DNA of 64,000 nt from Escarpia spicata (taxonomy: Eukaryota; Annelida; Polychaeta; Sabellida; Siboglinidae). The stretch is from NCBI GenBank assembly GCA_963995525.1, contig OZ023209.1, positions 34,207,345 to 34,271,344 of the forward strand, read 5' to 3'. The notes under the pieces were generated by a model. It worked only from the letters and a program-made list of their open reading frames with translations, had not been told where the DNA came from and searched no databases. This document shows, in pieces, positions 10,549 to 22,556 of this stretch (positions within the stretch are counted from its first letter, which is position 1; each line of letters starts with the position of its first letter). The position numbers and the translations under genes are program-made.

Positions 10549-13048
10549 ATTGAACCGACCCACGTGGCTAGTCACATCCTCGACCACGTGATAACACGAA
10601 ACCCGTCCGATTGTATCGTCTCTGCCGCATCAATTGAAACTCTTTTAACTGACCAACGTGTTATCCAATGTGACCTTGTGACGGTAAAGCCGAGACGGTC
10701 AAGAAAAAACATCAGCTACAGGAAATACGCGGCAATAAACAATGCTGAGTTTGTCGCAGACCTGACAACATCGTGACTGCTAACTGACCCCTGCGACTAC
10801 ATCGATGGACTGTCTCTTAATACAACACCACTATCGCAGATGTGATCAACAAACATGCACCGCTCACCAGCGGTGTTATCACCATCTGCGCCAAGACATC
10901 CCGGTACGATAGTGAGCAGTCAAACGCGAAACGCAAACTTGGGCGAGCAGAGCGGCAGTGGCAAGAGACGCGGTTAGGTGTGCTAGTTGTGGCGGAAAGT
11001 TTTCTAGTACATTTATACGATGAGATTGCGAAAATGCGCCGCTCGCTGAATCGCCATGACGCGCCTGCACCGATGCCGCAAATCGACAACCACGAACAAT
11101 GTACTCTGAAATCTGCGACAGAGCCATCAGATATGAATCATGCACTAGTCACGCCACTGCTGAAGAAGACCGACATAGATGCAAATGACATTAAGAACTA
11201 CCGCCCAATTTCAAATCTCAGCGGTGTTTCAAAGTTGTTTGAGAAAGCTGTAGCGGCTGACCATCGGCGCTACATCGACGAAAACAAACTTCTTGTCCCA
11301 TTCCAGTGTGCATATCGCCCGCATCACAGCAAACTGCTCTTGTCCGTATTCATGACGAAATCATCTAGGCACTTGGTCATAGAAAGGGAGTAGCACTCAT
11401 TCTAGTCGATCTCACTGCGGCTTTTGACACCGTGGATCACACCATACTACTGCAGCAATTGATTCGATTGGCATACGAGGCCGGGTATTAGCACGTCTTA
11501 CTTGTAAAACAGGACGATGCCGATGAAAGGTTGGCGATGCCATATCTCGTCAACAACAGCTTTGTTGTGGTGTGCCACAGGGATCGGTTCTTGGGCCCCT
11601 GCTGTTCACTATCTACTTCATGTCAATCAGCGCCGTATTTGCCAAACACAACTTTACCTACCATATGTACGCTGACGATACACAACCGTATTCCCATGGA
11701 ACTCCGACGGGACCAACCTGGCAAGGTAGACGATGCTGTCGAAAGAATCGAGCGGTGTACCGTTGATATCAAACTGTGCATGATTGACAAACACTGTATG
11801 CTAAACGAGGCCAAGACAGAGTCAATTGTCTTCTGTGCCCCTTACCTTAAGCCTCCGCCCAACATGTTAAACCATCTCACGTCAGCCTACACTGTCAACT
11901 TGATCTCGCCGTATACACCAGGGCGCCGGCTTCGTTCCGCTGACAGCAATCTACTAACTGTGCCACGTTACGACATGGAACAATACGGTCGACGGGGTTT
12001 CTGTTGCTGTCCAGCAACGCATTACCTATAAAATAACAGAACTTACATATAAGGCGTTAAATGCTGAACTATCGCCACCATATATGCAGTCACTTGTGTC
12101 AGCTTAGAAACCAGCCAGACATCTTCGTTCTGCTGAGGGTAATAATCTTGTCGTTGCGAGATCCCGAACCAAAGCTGTTGAATTTGCATTTGTTCACGCT
12201 GCCGCTACAATATGGAATAATCTACCAACGACTGTTACTTCCAAAACATCCCTGCAATCCTTCAAGGCCGCCTTAAAAACTTACCTTTTCATTACTGCGT
12301 ATTCTGCTTGTAAGACCACAGAAACATTTTTATTCTAAATTATTCATATTTTTATCTTGATCTTCTTAACAGCCGAAAGAACATTTTAACTACTTACTTT
12401 ATCATGAGAATTGTTTTCTTTTTAATCTATTGATGTATACACAGCATTACTATCTTAATTGTTATTACTTTTATATTTAAATTGTTTAATTTTTATTATT
12501 TATGTTTTAGTTTTATGTAAAGCGCTATGAACGCTATCGATATGCGCTATATAAAATAAAGATTATTATTATTTCTCCGTGCTGGCACCGCGCCTTTGGA
12601 TCGGTCTGCCGTTGTATATCCGTGGCGCTGACTCTATCAAACATTTAAGTCTCAGTTAAAGACACATCTTTTTAGGAATGCATTTCAAGATTATTTATAA
12701 AAATATTTTCATTCTAACGTCACTACTTGGTTTATTTCATACTCAATTTTAAGTATTTATTTAATTGAATTACTTGATTGATTTTAAAGCAGCAAATAGT
12801 TTAATTTAGTCTAGTGAATATTTAGCTGATACTTTATGATATATATAAGGAGCTTATTTACAAACGTAAATTTTAATTTCGCATTAGGTTCTTATAATAT
12901 TATGCTTTTATTTGTATATGTAAAATAATTATTGTATTGTAACGATCATGTTTGAACAATGTTGTATTTTAAGCTCCTTTGAACAGGGTTTTTATATCCG
13001 GAGATATGGCGCTATATAAATAACATTTATTATTATTATAATTGTTAT
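10549..13048 (+). pseudogene. L2-like LINE ORF2 remnant with 3' UTR (intron 5)
   Basis: The element starts inside the endonuclease (HILDHVITR). It continues through the linker and RT ([36 protein letters not shown], and MYADDTQ with an intact catalytic box). The 3' UTR carries the L2 hallmark GGCGCTATATAAATAA and an ATT tail. Stops, frameshifts and a deletion near 11100 break it; copy B keeps about 170 bp there, encoding CFLDPLPTELLK. A second L2 tail is nested at 12003-12571. Confidence 0.8.
12003..12571 (+). mobile_element. 5'-truncated L2 tail nested in an older L2, with TTTCT target duplication
   Basis: The segment encodes the last part of an L2 ORF2 (ITYKI, TYKALNAELSPPYM, WNNLPTTVTSKTSLQSFKAA, in broken frames) and a 3' UTR ending GCGCTATATAAAATAAAG plus (ATT)n. 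Copy B reads uninterrupted across the site (ggggtttctccgtg near 57880). TTTCT flanks the insert at 11998-12002 and 12572-12576. Confidence 0.85.
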
Positions 13049-14506
13049 ATTATTAATATTTTAAAAGCCAGTACATACAGATACAAATCAGATTAAAACA
13101 ACTCATATATAATAGCGTAATGAGAACAACAAGGGAAGAACATTATATAATGTTATACTCTATATTGTATATTTCAATGTAAATATAGTAATATTGAAAA
13201 CAAAAACAGCGTGCAGGTGTAGAATACATAATTGTCATTACAAATATGTTAAATATTAAAATCATTGTGTAATACGAATTGTCTAAGTATACATTTGTAA
13301 ATAATTACTGAATAAGTCGCAAACTTAAATCTCGTATTAAACAATTCCAAATGATAGCACCCTTATTACATATTATAATATAAAGCTACTCGTTTTTCAA
13401 AGTCACGTTAGTATATAACACTGTTTACTCTAGAGCATACGATGTACTTCTACATAAAACTAATACATAAACAAATCCAGCTTTGTTTGTTGTGATGTCC
13501 TAATACGATGCATTGAAGGCAAGAAATAAGGCACCTTCCCTACCTATTGGAAATATTTCAAACTGAACAGTTGACAACATGCAACATGTAGAATCTTAGA
13601 TTCTGATATTTAACCGAAAATATTTCATTAATAAATCACGTACATAATTTAATTGTTGGCCAAAAAGGAAGCACCAACCAGTAGGCAGGGAAGGTGCAAT
13701 TTTGTAGACAAAACATTTGAAAAGATGCAAAGTGTACCTAGAATCTAATTTTCAGTCATTCAATGTAATTTCAGTTGTGAACCCATGTTTATGCCGAAAG
13801 TGGTGTCTAACCCCCCTGGACCCACCTTAGGATCCGTCCTGATCCATTGTTGTAATACCACAGTTTAATTAGAAAACATATTTTAATATTAAGTGAACAA
13901 GAACGTAAGTGAACGCTTTTTTATACATAAAAATGACCGTATACGCGTAACTTTGTTTATTTGAATTTGGTAAGGAAATGCCCACCTACATATCTCCCTG
14001 CGAGATACTGATCATTTCGTGGCCGACGGAGCGCGAGCGAATCTACGCGTCATTACTTCATGAATATTGAAGGCAACTGACAAGGCGCTAAACTAGCCTC
14101 AAGCTGTTTTTTCTGTAGGAATCCTTCCGTGGATGTATGTGAAAAGTTGTTTACTAACACTTGTAGTATATCCAGTAGCAATTCAAAAATAGCAATGTTC
14201 ATAGCTTCTTTATAATGCTACGCGATGTAGCTTTTAATTGTAATGTCTTCTAGAACAACTTTTTAATAACAAATATATTTTTAGATATACATATGGATTT
14301 GATGATGTCTTTATTAGAATATCATCAAACGAACATTTAAAAATATGCATCCCATTTACACCAGTATTAACGATTTAGTGACACGTGGTATTAATGTTAC
14401 TCAAATACTTTACAGTTATAATGCAATATGGAGTTACTATGTTTGTTTGATGGGAATAAAAACATGTAACAGAATTATTAAAATATACGCAGTGCACTGT
14501 TTGTAG
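13049..14506 (+). other. Unassigned AT-rich intron sequence
   Basis: I see no gene or recognisable transposon here. It is conserved in copy B up to about 14390 (58319-59690), with short indels. Confidence 0.6.
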
Positions 14507-14595
14507 GGTCCTGGCGTAGAACGGGAGGGCACAGTCATAGACCTGTTCCGAACTCCTCGTATGCGCAAACGTACGCTTGTTGTCTACCTTCACTG
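14507..14595 (+). CDS. SLC22 transporter copy A, exon 6 (DLFRTP)
   Basis: This 89-nt exon is too short to show as a long open frame, but it is required by the family. It follows the acceptor ttgtag and reads GPGVEREGTVIDLFRTPRMR, then KRTLVVYLHW. DLFRTP(x)MRKRT is the conserved end of the large cytoplasmic loop leading into TM7. It starts in phase 0, matching exon 5, and ends in phase 2 at donor gtgagt, matching exon 7. Copy B loses homology about 115 bp upstream of this position, so no equivalent exists within the window. Confidence 0.92.
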
Positions 14596-14860
14596 GTGAG
14601 TACGTGCTCTTGCCTCTAGCGTAGTGTCAGACTTGTGGTTGCATTAGACAACATAACATAACATAAACAGTACATTGTAATACAACAATAGTGTCATGTG
14701 TTTGGCTGTTTGGGAAATATTTCATGATAATTCAATGTATAGAACAACGGGAAGCTATAAATACTGTAAAATAAGGGTGTATATATGTCTTATGTTTCTA
14801 CATATTTATTATATGGTTTGCTATGGCTAATTTTCTGTGATAATGACTTGCGTTTCCCAG

Positions 14861-15084
14861 GTTCGTCGACTGCCTCATGTACTACGGGTTGTCACTAAAC
14901 ATGGCCGACCTGTCTGGAAACATGTTCTTCAACTCGTTCCTGTCAGGGGCAGTCGAGGTGCCCGCCAACCTGCTGTGTGTCGTCTTGCTCAACTGGCCGG
15001 CCATGGGACGTCGACTCACCTGCAGCCTCGCCCTGCTCGCAGCCGGACTCTCCAGCTTCATCTGCATCCCGTTCATCCTTACCG
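14861..15084 (+). CDS. SLC22 transporter copy A, exon 7 (TM7-TM9)
   Basis: The 224-nt exon opens by completing a Trp codon and reads FVDCLMYYGLSLNMADLSGN, the SLC22 TM7 signature. It continues FFNSFLSGAVEVPANLLCVV, corresponding to the conserved LSGxVEIPA segment of TM8. Then come NWPAMGRR, a cytoplasmic GRR motif, and the next membrane span SLALLAAGLSSFICIPFILT. The acceptor is tttcccag and the donor gtaggt, phase 1. Confidence 0.94.
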
Positions 15085-16129
15085 GTAGGTAGCGACGTCA
15101 CACCGAGTTGTCTGCCCTACTATAGGATACATGAGTCAGGATTTAGTGACCGTAGTTTATTATTAAGTAGGATATGCGTTATTGTACGTCTGTGGTAATA
15201 ATGTTAATAACTGTGTCTGGAAACATATTGTCTGGCGGTAATTGTGAGTGGTGATAATAGTTCCCTTTCTACTGATTATTTTGTTTCTGGCACATTCTGC
15301 TTGCCGTTGATAGATAATTTCTGATAATTAGAAATGAGATAAATAGTTGGTATTAGTAAGTAGGCTTACACACACAAATTCTCATATATTTTACTAAAAT
15401 ATCAACTTTCAAACATATGTATTTTTGTTAATATTACAATTAGAAATATGAACCAACTATCATTCTACTTTCTACACTTCCTAAAAAAACAGTCAAATAA
15501 AATTATGTTATACAAAGATAATCTTCTGGTTTCCCTACAATAGGTATTTCTCTCAGTCTCCATATCTTTGCATACGTTAGGCGTCGCTCTGTGGTTGTTG
15601 CTTATGTTATCCGGTAGGTGTCTCACATGGTTTCGCTGTTTCCTTTGGCATAAGGAGAACATATTCATACATTTAACTATTGCAGACGCTTGAGTTTTCA
15701 GTTTGAAAGATGTACTCAACATATCAGTTAGCAAACTGCAATTTATTTTTAACCGGTACGTAAGGTGAAGTAGAAAAGGTAGGATGCCGTTCGATGCAGT
15801 AAAATGTTTAGAGAGTCTCCGTCTTTATCTCCTTCTACCTCTCACCTTTTTTCTCTCCCACTCTCCCTCTCTCCACTTCTGTATCACCTCTCTCCTATAC
15901 GTGTCATGTTCCACTTTACATTATGTTTGTTGTGTGCGCTTGTTGGTGGCCATATGTAATGCTGTCGTCATACAATTAACATTATTAAAAATGTCAAGCT
16001 GTACCGTTCTTCGATTTTACCTCTTGCCTCAACGTGAATGTTTCTGGATTACCACGACATCACAATTATGAACTGGACACTTATGCTTTGCTGGATTTTA
16101 CTCATTTTACTCATTTGATGAGATACTGC
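15085..16129 (+). other. Intron 7, left part, unassigned
   Basis: No recognisable gene is present. A pyrimidine-rich run lies at about 15820-15890. The interval may include the 5' UTR of the L2 that follows, since the L2 5' end is not defined. Confidence 0.5.
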
Positions 16130-17439
16130 TAATGTTATCTTCAATGGGCCGTGGCCGTCGCCATGGTGATAGTATAAATAAGTGTTCAATTCCATCAACT
16201 ACATCAGCAAACCACGAAAGTCTTCAAGCGTGTTACAAAGGCAGTCTACAACGTTCTGAAACAACAAGGCATTTCTTGCGCAATATCGTGCCACCACAAA
16301 GGGACAACTGGCAGTCGAAGACAATGTCAAGTGATTAAGACAATTCCTGTGAAAGTGACTGCAGCTAGGACCGATGTATCCAACCGGTCAATATACAACA
16401 ACATCGTACCAATTGTCAAAAGAAGCAGCCTGATACATGTTAAACTACACCGAAGATGCGCAACTAATTCGTATAGAGCTGCTGTTCTGAACACCCGGTC
16501 TGCGTGTGAGCTTGATAAGTGTCAGCAAATCCGGGATCTGATAACTGAAAACAAACTAGACATATGCTCGCTAACGGAAACCTGGTTCAGGCCATCGCAA
16601 TGGTGCCACGTCGATACGCTATGAAACACATACTGCGAGCCAACGCCAGAGGCGGAGGCATCGCCATTATCTTCCGTGAATCCATCTCAGTAACTGTAAT
16701 AAAGCAGAACAACTACACTTCCATGGAGTATATTAACTGCTTAGTCAAAGTCGGCCTCGAACTATTGCTATTGTAACAGTGTATAGACCTCCACCAAAAC
16801 CGAAGTCACCAAATGTTCCGGTATTTCTGAGGGAATTTCCCGACCTCCTCGATGAACTCACACTTACATCTGGTCAGCTGCTATGCTGGAGACCTGAACT
16901 TTCACTTTGATAATCCCACCAGTGCACATACCAAACCAATTATAGACTTCTCTCCGCAACAAACCACCAATAGCACGTTGCCCAGGCAACTCATGAGAAA
17001 GGTCACATCCTCGATGTCATCATAACGAGATGTGGTGAGCTGCCTGTTGAAGGTGTCACCTGTGATGATTCTGTCAATTCTGACCACTCCTCCGTTATCT
17101 TTACGGTACCTATTACAACTACAGTCCCACCAAAGAGAACAATGACTGTGCGTAAGTTGAAAACTATTAACCATCAGAAAATCAGCCATGACATTACTTG
17201 CTCTGGTCTGACTGTTCAGCATGCCAGCGAATCGGCAGCAGCGGCATTTTCTCGTTACAACAAGACTTTGTTGTCAATACTCGACCAACATGCTCCTGCT
17301 AGAGAGTGCACCATGACCGAGAAGAAAAACATGCCATGGAACAACGCGGACATCAAAGTTGCAAAAGCTAAACTTAAGCGGCTTGAACATCAATACAGGA
17401 GGACACGATTAACAGTGCACCGATACATGTATGTACAGC

Positions 17440-17494
17440 AAAGAAACAAAGTCAACACCAAAAATGAACGTTTATTCAGAACATTGATAACAAT

Positions 17495-17545
<51 letters not shown>

Positions 17546-19190
17546 TAATACAAGTTTAACTATACTACAAGTGAGAATATACAATACAATGTTTGAAGGG
17601 GGTAAATATGAAGTCATTGACTTTTGTGTAAAATTTACCACAGACATAAATTTATATATATATATATATATACCACATATACATTCATATACACACATAT
17701 ATACACAGATATACACATATATACACACATACACATACATAGGAACATGTATATTGAGAAATCAATATTATATTAATTCAATTTGCTATTCATATAACCA
17801 TCTAGCTACAATAATTGAAAACATGTAATGGAATATGTGCATGTTCAAAATTTAAAGTATGTGATAAGTACACATCTTTACACATATTGCAGTTTCCTCA
17901 ATGGCATGATTATATTTGTGTATGCTTTTGTTTAGATTTCCGCAACCAGATATTTCTTAAATAAAAACTTCTTGCATTTACGCTTATATTCAGCAAAAGT
18001 ATTAGTAGTTTTTAAATGATCACATAGAGAATTCCATAATTACATTCCCTTCACACAGAGAGACATTGATCGCATGGTAGAACAGACTCTCTGTCGTTCT
18101 AAGTCATGATTAGCTCGCATTGAGTATGCTATTTCCCGTCTAGTAAACAAACACTGAATATTTGATGGCAAACAGATGTAGTAAGCTTTACACATAAATA
18201 ATAATGTTTTCAGTTCTATGACATCTGTAAATTTCAGAACATGCAATTGTGTAAAAAGTGAGTTTGTATGATCCAACCGTCTTGAACCAAATATAATGCG
18301 GATTACTCTTTTTTTGTAGTAAGACAATACAGTTACTATTTGTTGGGTACGTGTTTCCCCATATCTCTGCACAGTAATTTAAATACGGCAAAAAGAGAGA
18401 ACTGTATAGAATACGTCTACTATTTCTATCAAGTAGATGACTGCATCTATGCATTATAGCAGTACTTTTTGAAAGCTTTGATTGTACGTATTTTATATGA
18501 GCTTTCCAATTGAGTAGATCATCAATAAACACATCCAAAAACTTGGTGACTCTTACTCTTTTGATATTAACATTTCGTATTTTTATATTAACATCTTTGT
18601 TGAGCATACGATTTCAAAATAACATATATAATTGGTATGTTCAGAGTTAATTTATTTACTGAAAACCATATATACATTTGGTCCAGTACGTTACATACTG
18701 TTTCGTTTAATTTATTGTAGTTGCCTTTTGCATACAAATTAAATATTAGTATCGTCTGCAAAGAGATTGTATTTTACTAGATTAGATATGTTACACATAT
18801 CACTAACGTATAGAATGAATAGTTTGGGGCCCAAGATCGAACCCTGTGGGACACCACATGAAATATTGCGCACAGCAGAATTACATTTGTCGTGGACACA
18901 AATTGTTTTCTGTTTTCTAGATAACTATTTAACCAGTTAAATGCCACACCACGGATACCAAGAAATTAATTTTTTTTCACATAACAGTTTGTGACTGACA
19001 GTGTCAAATGCCATTTTTTTATTCGTAACAACACCAATAGCATATTTTTGGCATCCAATGTTTGGGTTATTCCATCAACAAGATCTATTAGTGCGTGACA
19101 TGTTGACATATTTTGTTGAAATCCATACTGGCTTGGGTTGATCAGTTTGTGTTTGGTAATAAAGCTATATAAACGAGAACATGTGCGTTG
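17440..19190 (-). pseudogene. Crack/Daphne-like LINE fragment nested in the L2, (TA)n 3' end
   Basis: On the minus strand the RT begins at NPSQYGFQQNMSTCHALIDL. It then shows a VPQGS-type block with FADDT (frame-broken, about 18750-18860), FLDVFIDDLLNWKAHIKYVQ, LPYLNYCAEIWGNTY, RVIRIIFG and a C-terminal SLCDHLKTT-like end. The 3' end runs into TATA repeats at 17500-17545. It interrupts the L2 linker: VQQRNKVNTK lies on the left and the L2 RT N-terminus resumes at about 19200. Several stops are present. Confidence 0.7.
17497..17740. repeat. TA and CATA microsatellites
   Basis: There are two blocks: (TA)n at about 17497-17545 and TATA/CACATA repeats at about 17650-17740. Confidence 0.9.
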
Positions 19191-21065
19191 AAGCAAAACA
19201 AAAAACCATGACGCTGAAAATTGTCGGACGTCCGGAACAAAGCGCAATTCTACAATATCGCAAACAAGCTGCTGCATCGGGGTAACACAGCAACACTACC
19301 AACCTACGAATGTGCCGAATCGCTCGCGAACGACTTTGCACACTACTTTGATAATAACACTCAGTGTATTCGCAACACTCTACAAGCGCCACATATCCAT
19401 GATGTGGGTACCGACTTTGTGAGCATAGATCACTTTGTCACAGACTGTCATCTCTGTAGTTTCGTGCCTGTCACACAAGAAGAAACCGTGGAACTACTAA
19501 GCAAGTCATCATCGAACACTTACAAACTTGACCCGATGCCTTCAAACTTGGTAAAAGAGTGCTCTGATGTCATGACAATGCTTATTATGAACATCATCAA
19601 CAAGTGTTTGCTGGAAGGAATGCCTGATGAAACTAAAGTTGTCACACCCATATTGATAAAGGTAAGTCTTGATAGTGACATTTTGAAAATCTATCGGCCT
19701 ATTTCTAACTGTATTTTTTTTATCAAAGTTAGTCGAGTGGATTGTGGCAAATCGGTTGATTGCACACATGCAACCTATATATGCCGTTGCAATCAGCCTA
19801 CCGACAGGACTGTAGTACTGAAACTGCGCTTCTGCACGTGCATGACAACGTGATTCGGTGCACGGACGAACGCAAAGGTGTGGTGCTGCTGCTAATTGAT
19901 CTGAGCGCTGCATTTGATACAATTGACAATGCCATTCTTTTAGACTCACTGAGCAATACCATTGGCGACGACGATCACTGTTTGTCATGGTTCGCTGCCT
20001 ACCTACAACACAGACAATACACGTTGTTGATTGCCGGTGAGCAATCTAAACCTAACAGACTGACCTGCGGTATCCCGCAGTGGTCAGTTCTTGGACCATT
20101 ACTGTTCACTATATATATGACTCCTCTCGCGTCGCTACTCAGCCACCATGGCATGACTTACCATCTATACGCCGATGACATCCAACTTTTCCAAGAATTT
20201 AGCCTGAGCGATAATATTTCACCCGACATTGCCATCAATAAAATAAAACTCTGTGTTGCCAGTATCCGTCAATGGATGAAAACCAACGTGCTAAAACTCA
20301 ATGATGACAAACCGGAGTCATCATCATCCAACCGAAATCAGCAACCGAAAATGTTCTTCCTGACGGTGTAACTATTGGAAACGTGCGCGTGTTACCCAAC
20401 ACACACGCCAGAAACTTGGGGGTGATCTTTGATTCCAATATGTCCCTTGTGCTAACATTTCCAGAAATGCGTATTAACTGTAAGAAGACTATTGAGACAG
20501 TAATTGAGAAACTACAACATGTCCAATATGCATGTGTTCGTATCAACGATACGGTCGAAACGATTCCATGTCACACCAATGCTCTTTGAGCTGCACTGGC
20601 TTCCTGTGAAGAGTCGCATTACTTTTAAAACCCTACTTCTCAATTTCAAATGCCTTCATGGACATGCACCTCCGTAATTATCTGCATTTCTCTCTCCGTC
20701 TACGCTCCTCCGATCAGCTATTCCTTAAACAACCCACTAACCTAACTAAACTCGCCGAACGAGCATTCTCTTGTGTAGCAGTCAAGCGCTTATTTTAACA
20801 TTCGAACATCGATTATCATAATTATTTATACCTTTAGTTTAATTAATTTAGTATTATAACTAATCTATTTTATTGTTTTAATAGCTTGCATAAGTGTGTA
20901 TATTTATATATTTTAAGACAGTATAGTTATTTTTACTTAGTAGTAAGGATTGCATAGTATTTATTTTTGACTATCTATTGTATGATATTATTTATTTATT
21001 TATTTGTATTAACCATTGTAAAGCGCCCCAGAACAATTATTTGGATGGGGTGCTATATAAGAAAT

Positions 21066-21090
21066 ACATTATTGTTATCATTATTATTAG
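21066..21090 (+). promoter_or_regulatory. Splice acceptor of exon 8 formed by the L2 tail
   Basis: The T-rich L2 3' tail CATTATTGTTATCATTATTA leads directly into TTAG and the exon base 21091. The reading phase (G of exon 7 plus AT gives Asp, then Met-Gly) requires exactly this acceptor. The polypyrimidine-like tract is therefore LINE sequence. The AG itself may be the original intron end or part of the tail. Confidence 0.75.
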
Positions 21091-21275
21091 ATATGGGCAC
21101 TCCGGCCACGGTGATGGCAATGTTTGGGAAAGCCTTCGTTACCGTCGGCTACTCGGCAATCTATGTCTTCTCGATGGAGATCTTCCCGACGGAAGTGCGT
21201 AACGCCGGCCTCGGCTCCTCGTCCACCATCGCCCGCATCAGTGGCATGGCGGCGCCCTTCATCGGAGGACCCATG
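21091..21275 (+). CDS. SLC22 transporter copy A, exon 8 (TM10-TM11)
   Basis: The 185-nt exon reads DMGTPATVMAMFGKAFVTVG, YSAIYVFSMEIFPTEVRNAG and LGSSSTIARISGMAAPFIGG. This fits the SLC22 GKxxIT...YVYTAELYPTxVRNxGxGxxS pattern; the Glu-Ile-Phe-Pro-Thr-Glu-Val-Arg-Asn core is the second sugar-transporter-type signature. It enters in phase 1 and exits in phase 0 at donor gtaagt after Met. Confidence 0.95.
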
Positions 21276-21526
21276 GTAAGTCGCCGTGTTAAGCATGGTA
21301 AATCAGCCATGGTAAGTTTGATAAAACTTTGTGTCACCTTTCAATGAATGTATATATCCACATATCCTTTAAGTGATAACAAATTTGGATCAAGACAATG
21401 GAGTTCTAGCAAGCTTCATCGATACAACTGCCTGTGTGTATCCGTGCAATGTTGTTAAACACTACGCAGAATTCGGGGAGCAAAGTCTCAATGAGGATGT
21501 AATAATTGGCGGTATATATGTTTCAG

Positions 21527-21663
21527 ACCAAAATATGGAAGCCGTTGCCTCATGTCATCTTTGGTTGCATGGCCTCACTGGCCGGGTCTCTGGCGCTGGT
21601 GCTGCCGGAGACACTCAATCAAGAGCTGTGCGATACAGTCGCCGAAGCTGAGGCATTTGTGGG
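21527..21663 (+). CDS. SLC22 transporter copy A, exon 9 (TM12, LPETL)
   Basis: The 137-nt exon follows acceptor tttcag in phase 0 and reads TKIWKPLPHVIFGCMASLAG, SLALVLPETLNQELCDTVAE and AEAFVG. LPETLN is the conserved end of TM12 in SLC22 proteins, and the acidic helix after it is the start of the cytoplasmic C-terminus. The donor gtgagt is in phase 2. Confidence 0.95.
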
Positions 21664-21785
21664 GTGAGTGACAGCTGTCAGTCAACAATTTGGTGAAGCA
21701 TTTAAAATTATGTCTCAGTTGGTATTGGGTGTAAAACTTGGTATGACCATCTTAGATCGAGAGACTGTTGGAAAAGTAGTTTAAG

Positions 21786-22310
21786 TGTGTGTATGTGTGT
21801 GTGTGTGTTTGTGTGTGTGCGTGCGTGTGTGTGTCTGTCTGTCTGTCAGTCAGTATGTCTGCCTGTCTGCCTGTCTGCCTGTCTGCCTGTCTGCCTGTCT
21901 GCCTGTCTGCCTGTCTGCCTGTCTTCCTGTCTGCCTGTCTGCCTGTCTGCCTGTCTGCCTGTCTGCCTGTCTGCCTGTCTGCCTGTCTGCCTGTCTGCCT
22001 GTCTGCCTGTCTGCCTGTCTGCCTGTCTGCCTGTCTGCCTGTCTGCCTGTCTGTCTGTGTGAGCTTGTGTGTTTGTGTGTTTGTGTGTTTGTATGTGAGT
22101 GTGTGAGTGTGTGAGTGTGTGAGTGTGTGAGTGTGTGAGTGTGTGAGTGTGTGAGTGTGTGAGTGTGTGAGTGTGTGAGTGTGTGAGTGTGTGAGTGTGT
22201 GAGTGTGTGAATGTGTGAGTGTGTGCGTGAGAGTGCGTGTACATGTGCGTGTGTGTACGTGTGTGTGCGTGGGCGTGTGTGTGTGCATGTGTGTGCGTGT
22301 GTGTGTACAC
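21786..22310. repeat. Intron 9 compound microsatellite
   Basis: Blocks in order are (GT)n, (GTCTGCCT)n at about 21850-22050, (GTGTGAGT)n at about 22090-22230, and GT/GCGT to 22310. All long open frames here, on both strands, are products of the repeat. Confidence 0.95.
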
Positions 22311-22556
22311 AAATATGCCACAATAACTACTGAATATGTGTCGTATCGTTATTGTGAAAATTGTGAAACGGAAATCCAATCCTTGAGTATTCTACGTTTG
22401 CAATTATGGCTGGTGTGTTGGCAACGTGTGTAAGTGATATCATTTATTATACATTATGGCTGGTGTATTATCAACATGTCTACTTGGTATTATACATTAG
22501 ACATTAAGTCAATATAATATGATCAAGGTTTGGCGTGTATTTTGTGTGGTTTACAG

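Larger units (their letters stand above)
1..14390 (+). repeat. Duplicated block, left copy
   Basis: This block is collinear with 48191-59690, exons and introns alike, and probably continues left of the window. Divergence by eye is a few percent in introns and less in exons. Differences include a CR1 insertion (1845-5129) and a nested L2 tail (12003-12571) found only here, a longer GT repeat in the right copy, and copy-specific blocks on both sides. Homology fades at about 14390, about 115 bp before exon 6 of gene A. It could be a tandem gene duplication or two haplotypes placed in series by the assembler. Confidence 0.93.
9054..14506 (+). other. Intron 5 of gene A (retroelement-rich)
   Basis: This is a 5.45-kb phase-0 intron. 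In order it contains a SINE, a minus-strand LINE, and a plus-strand L2 with a nested L2 tail. The AT-rich stretch 13049-14506 holds nothing I recognise. The right copy of the duplication breaks off at the equivalent of about 14390. Confidence 0.75.
16130..21090 (+). mobile_element. Near full-length L2-like LINE in intron 7, sense orientation, ending at exon 8
   Basis: The endonuclease domain appears first (NTRSAC, DLITENKLDICSLTETW, RGGGIAIIFRES, HILDVIITR, SDHSSVIF). A linker and the RT follow: NKLLHR and LDPMPSNLVKE at 19.2-19.6 kb, [24 protein letters not shown] and LYADDIQLF at 19.8-20.2 kb. The C-terminus has HWLPVKSRITFK. The 3' UTR ends GTAAAGCGCC...GTGCTATATAAGAAATAC and (ATT)n, directly against exon 8 at 21091. 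Frames are broken in several places. The RT motif GIPQG reads GIPQW. A minus-strand LINE is nested at about 17440-19190. Confidence 0.85.

Noticed and set aside
21750..22430. Long Thr/His, Cys/Val and Gln/Thr/Gly repeat reading frames on both strands
   Set aside because: They are translations of 2-, 4- and 8-bp microsatellites in intron 9.
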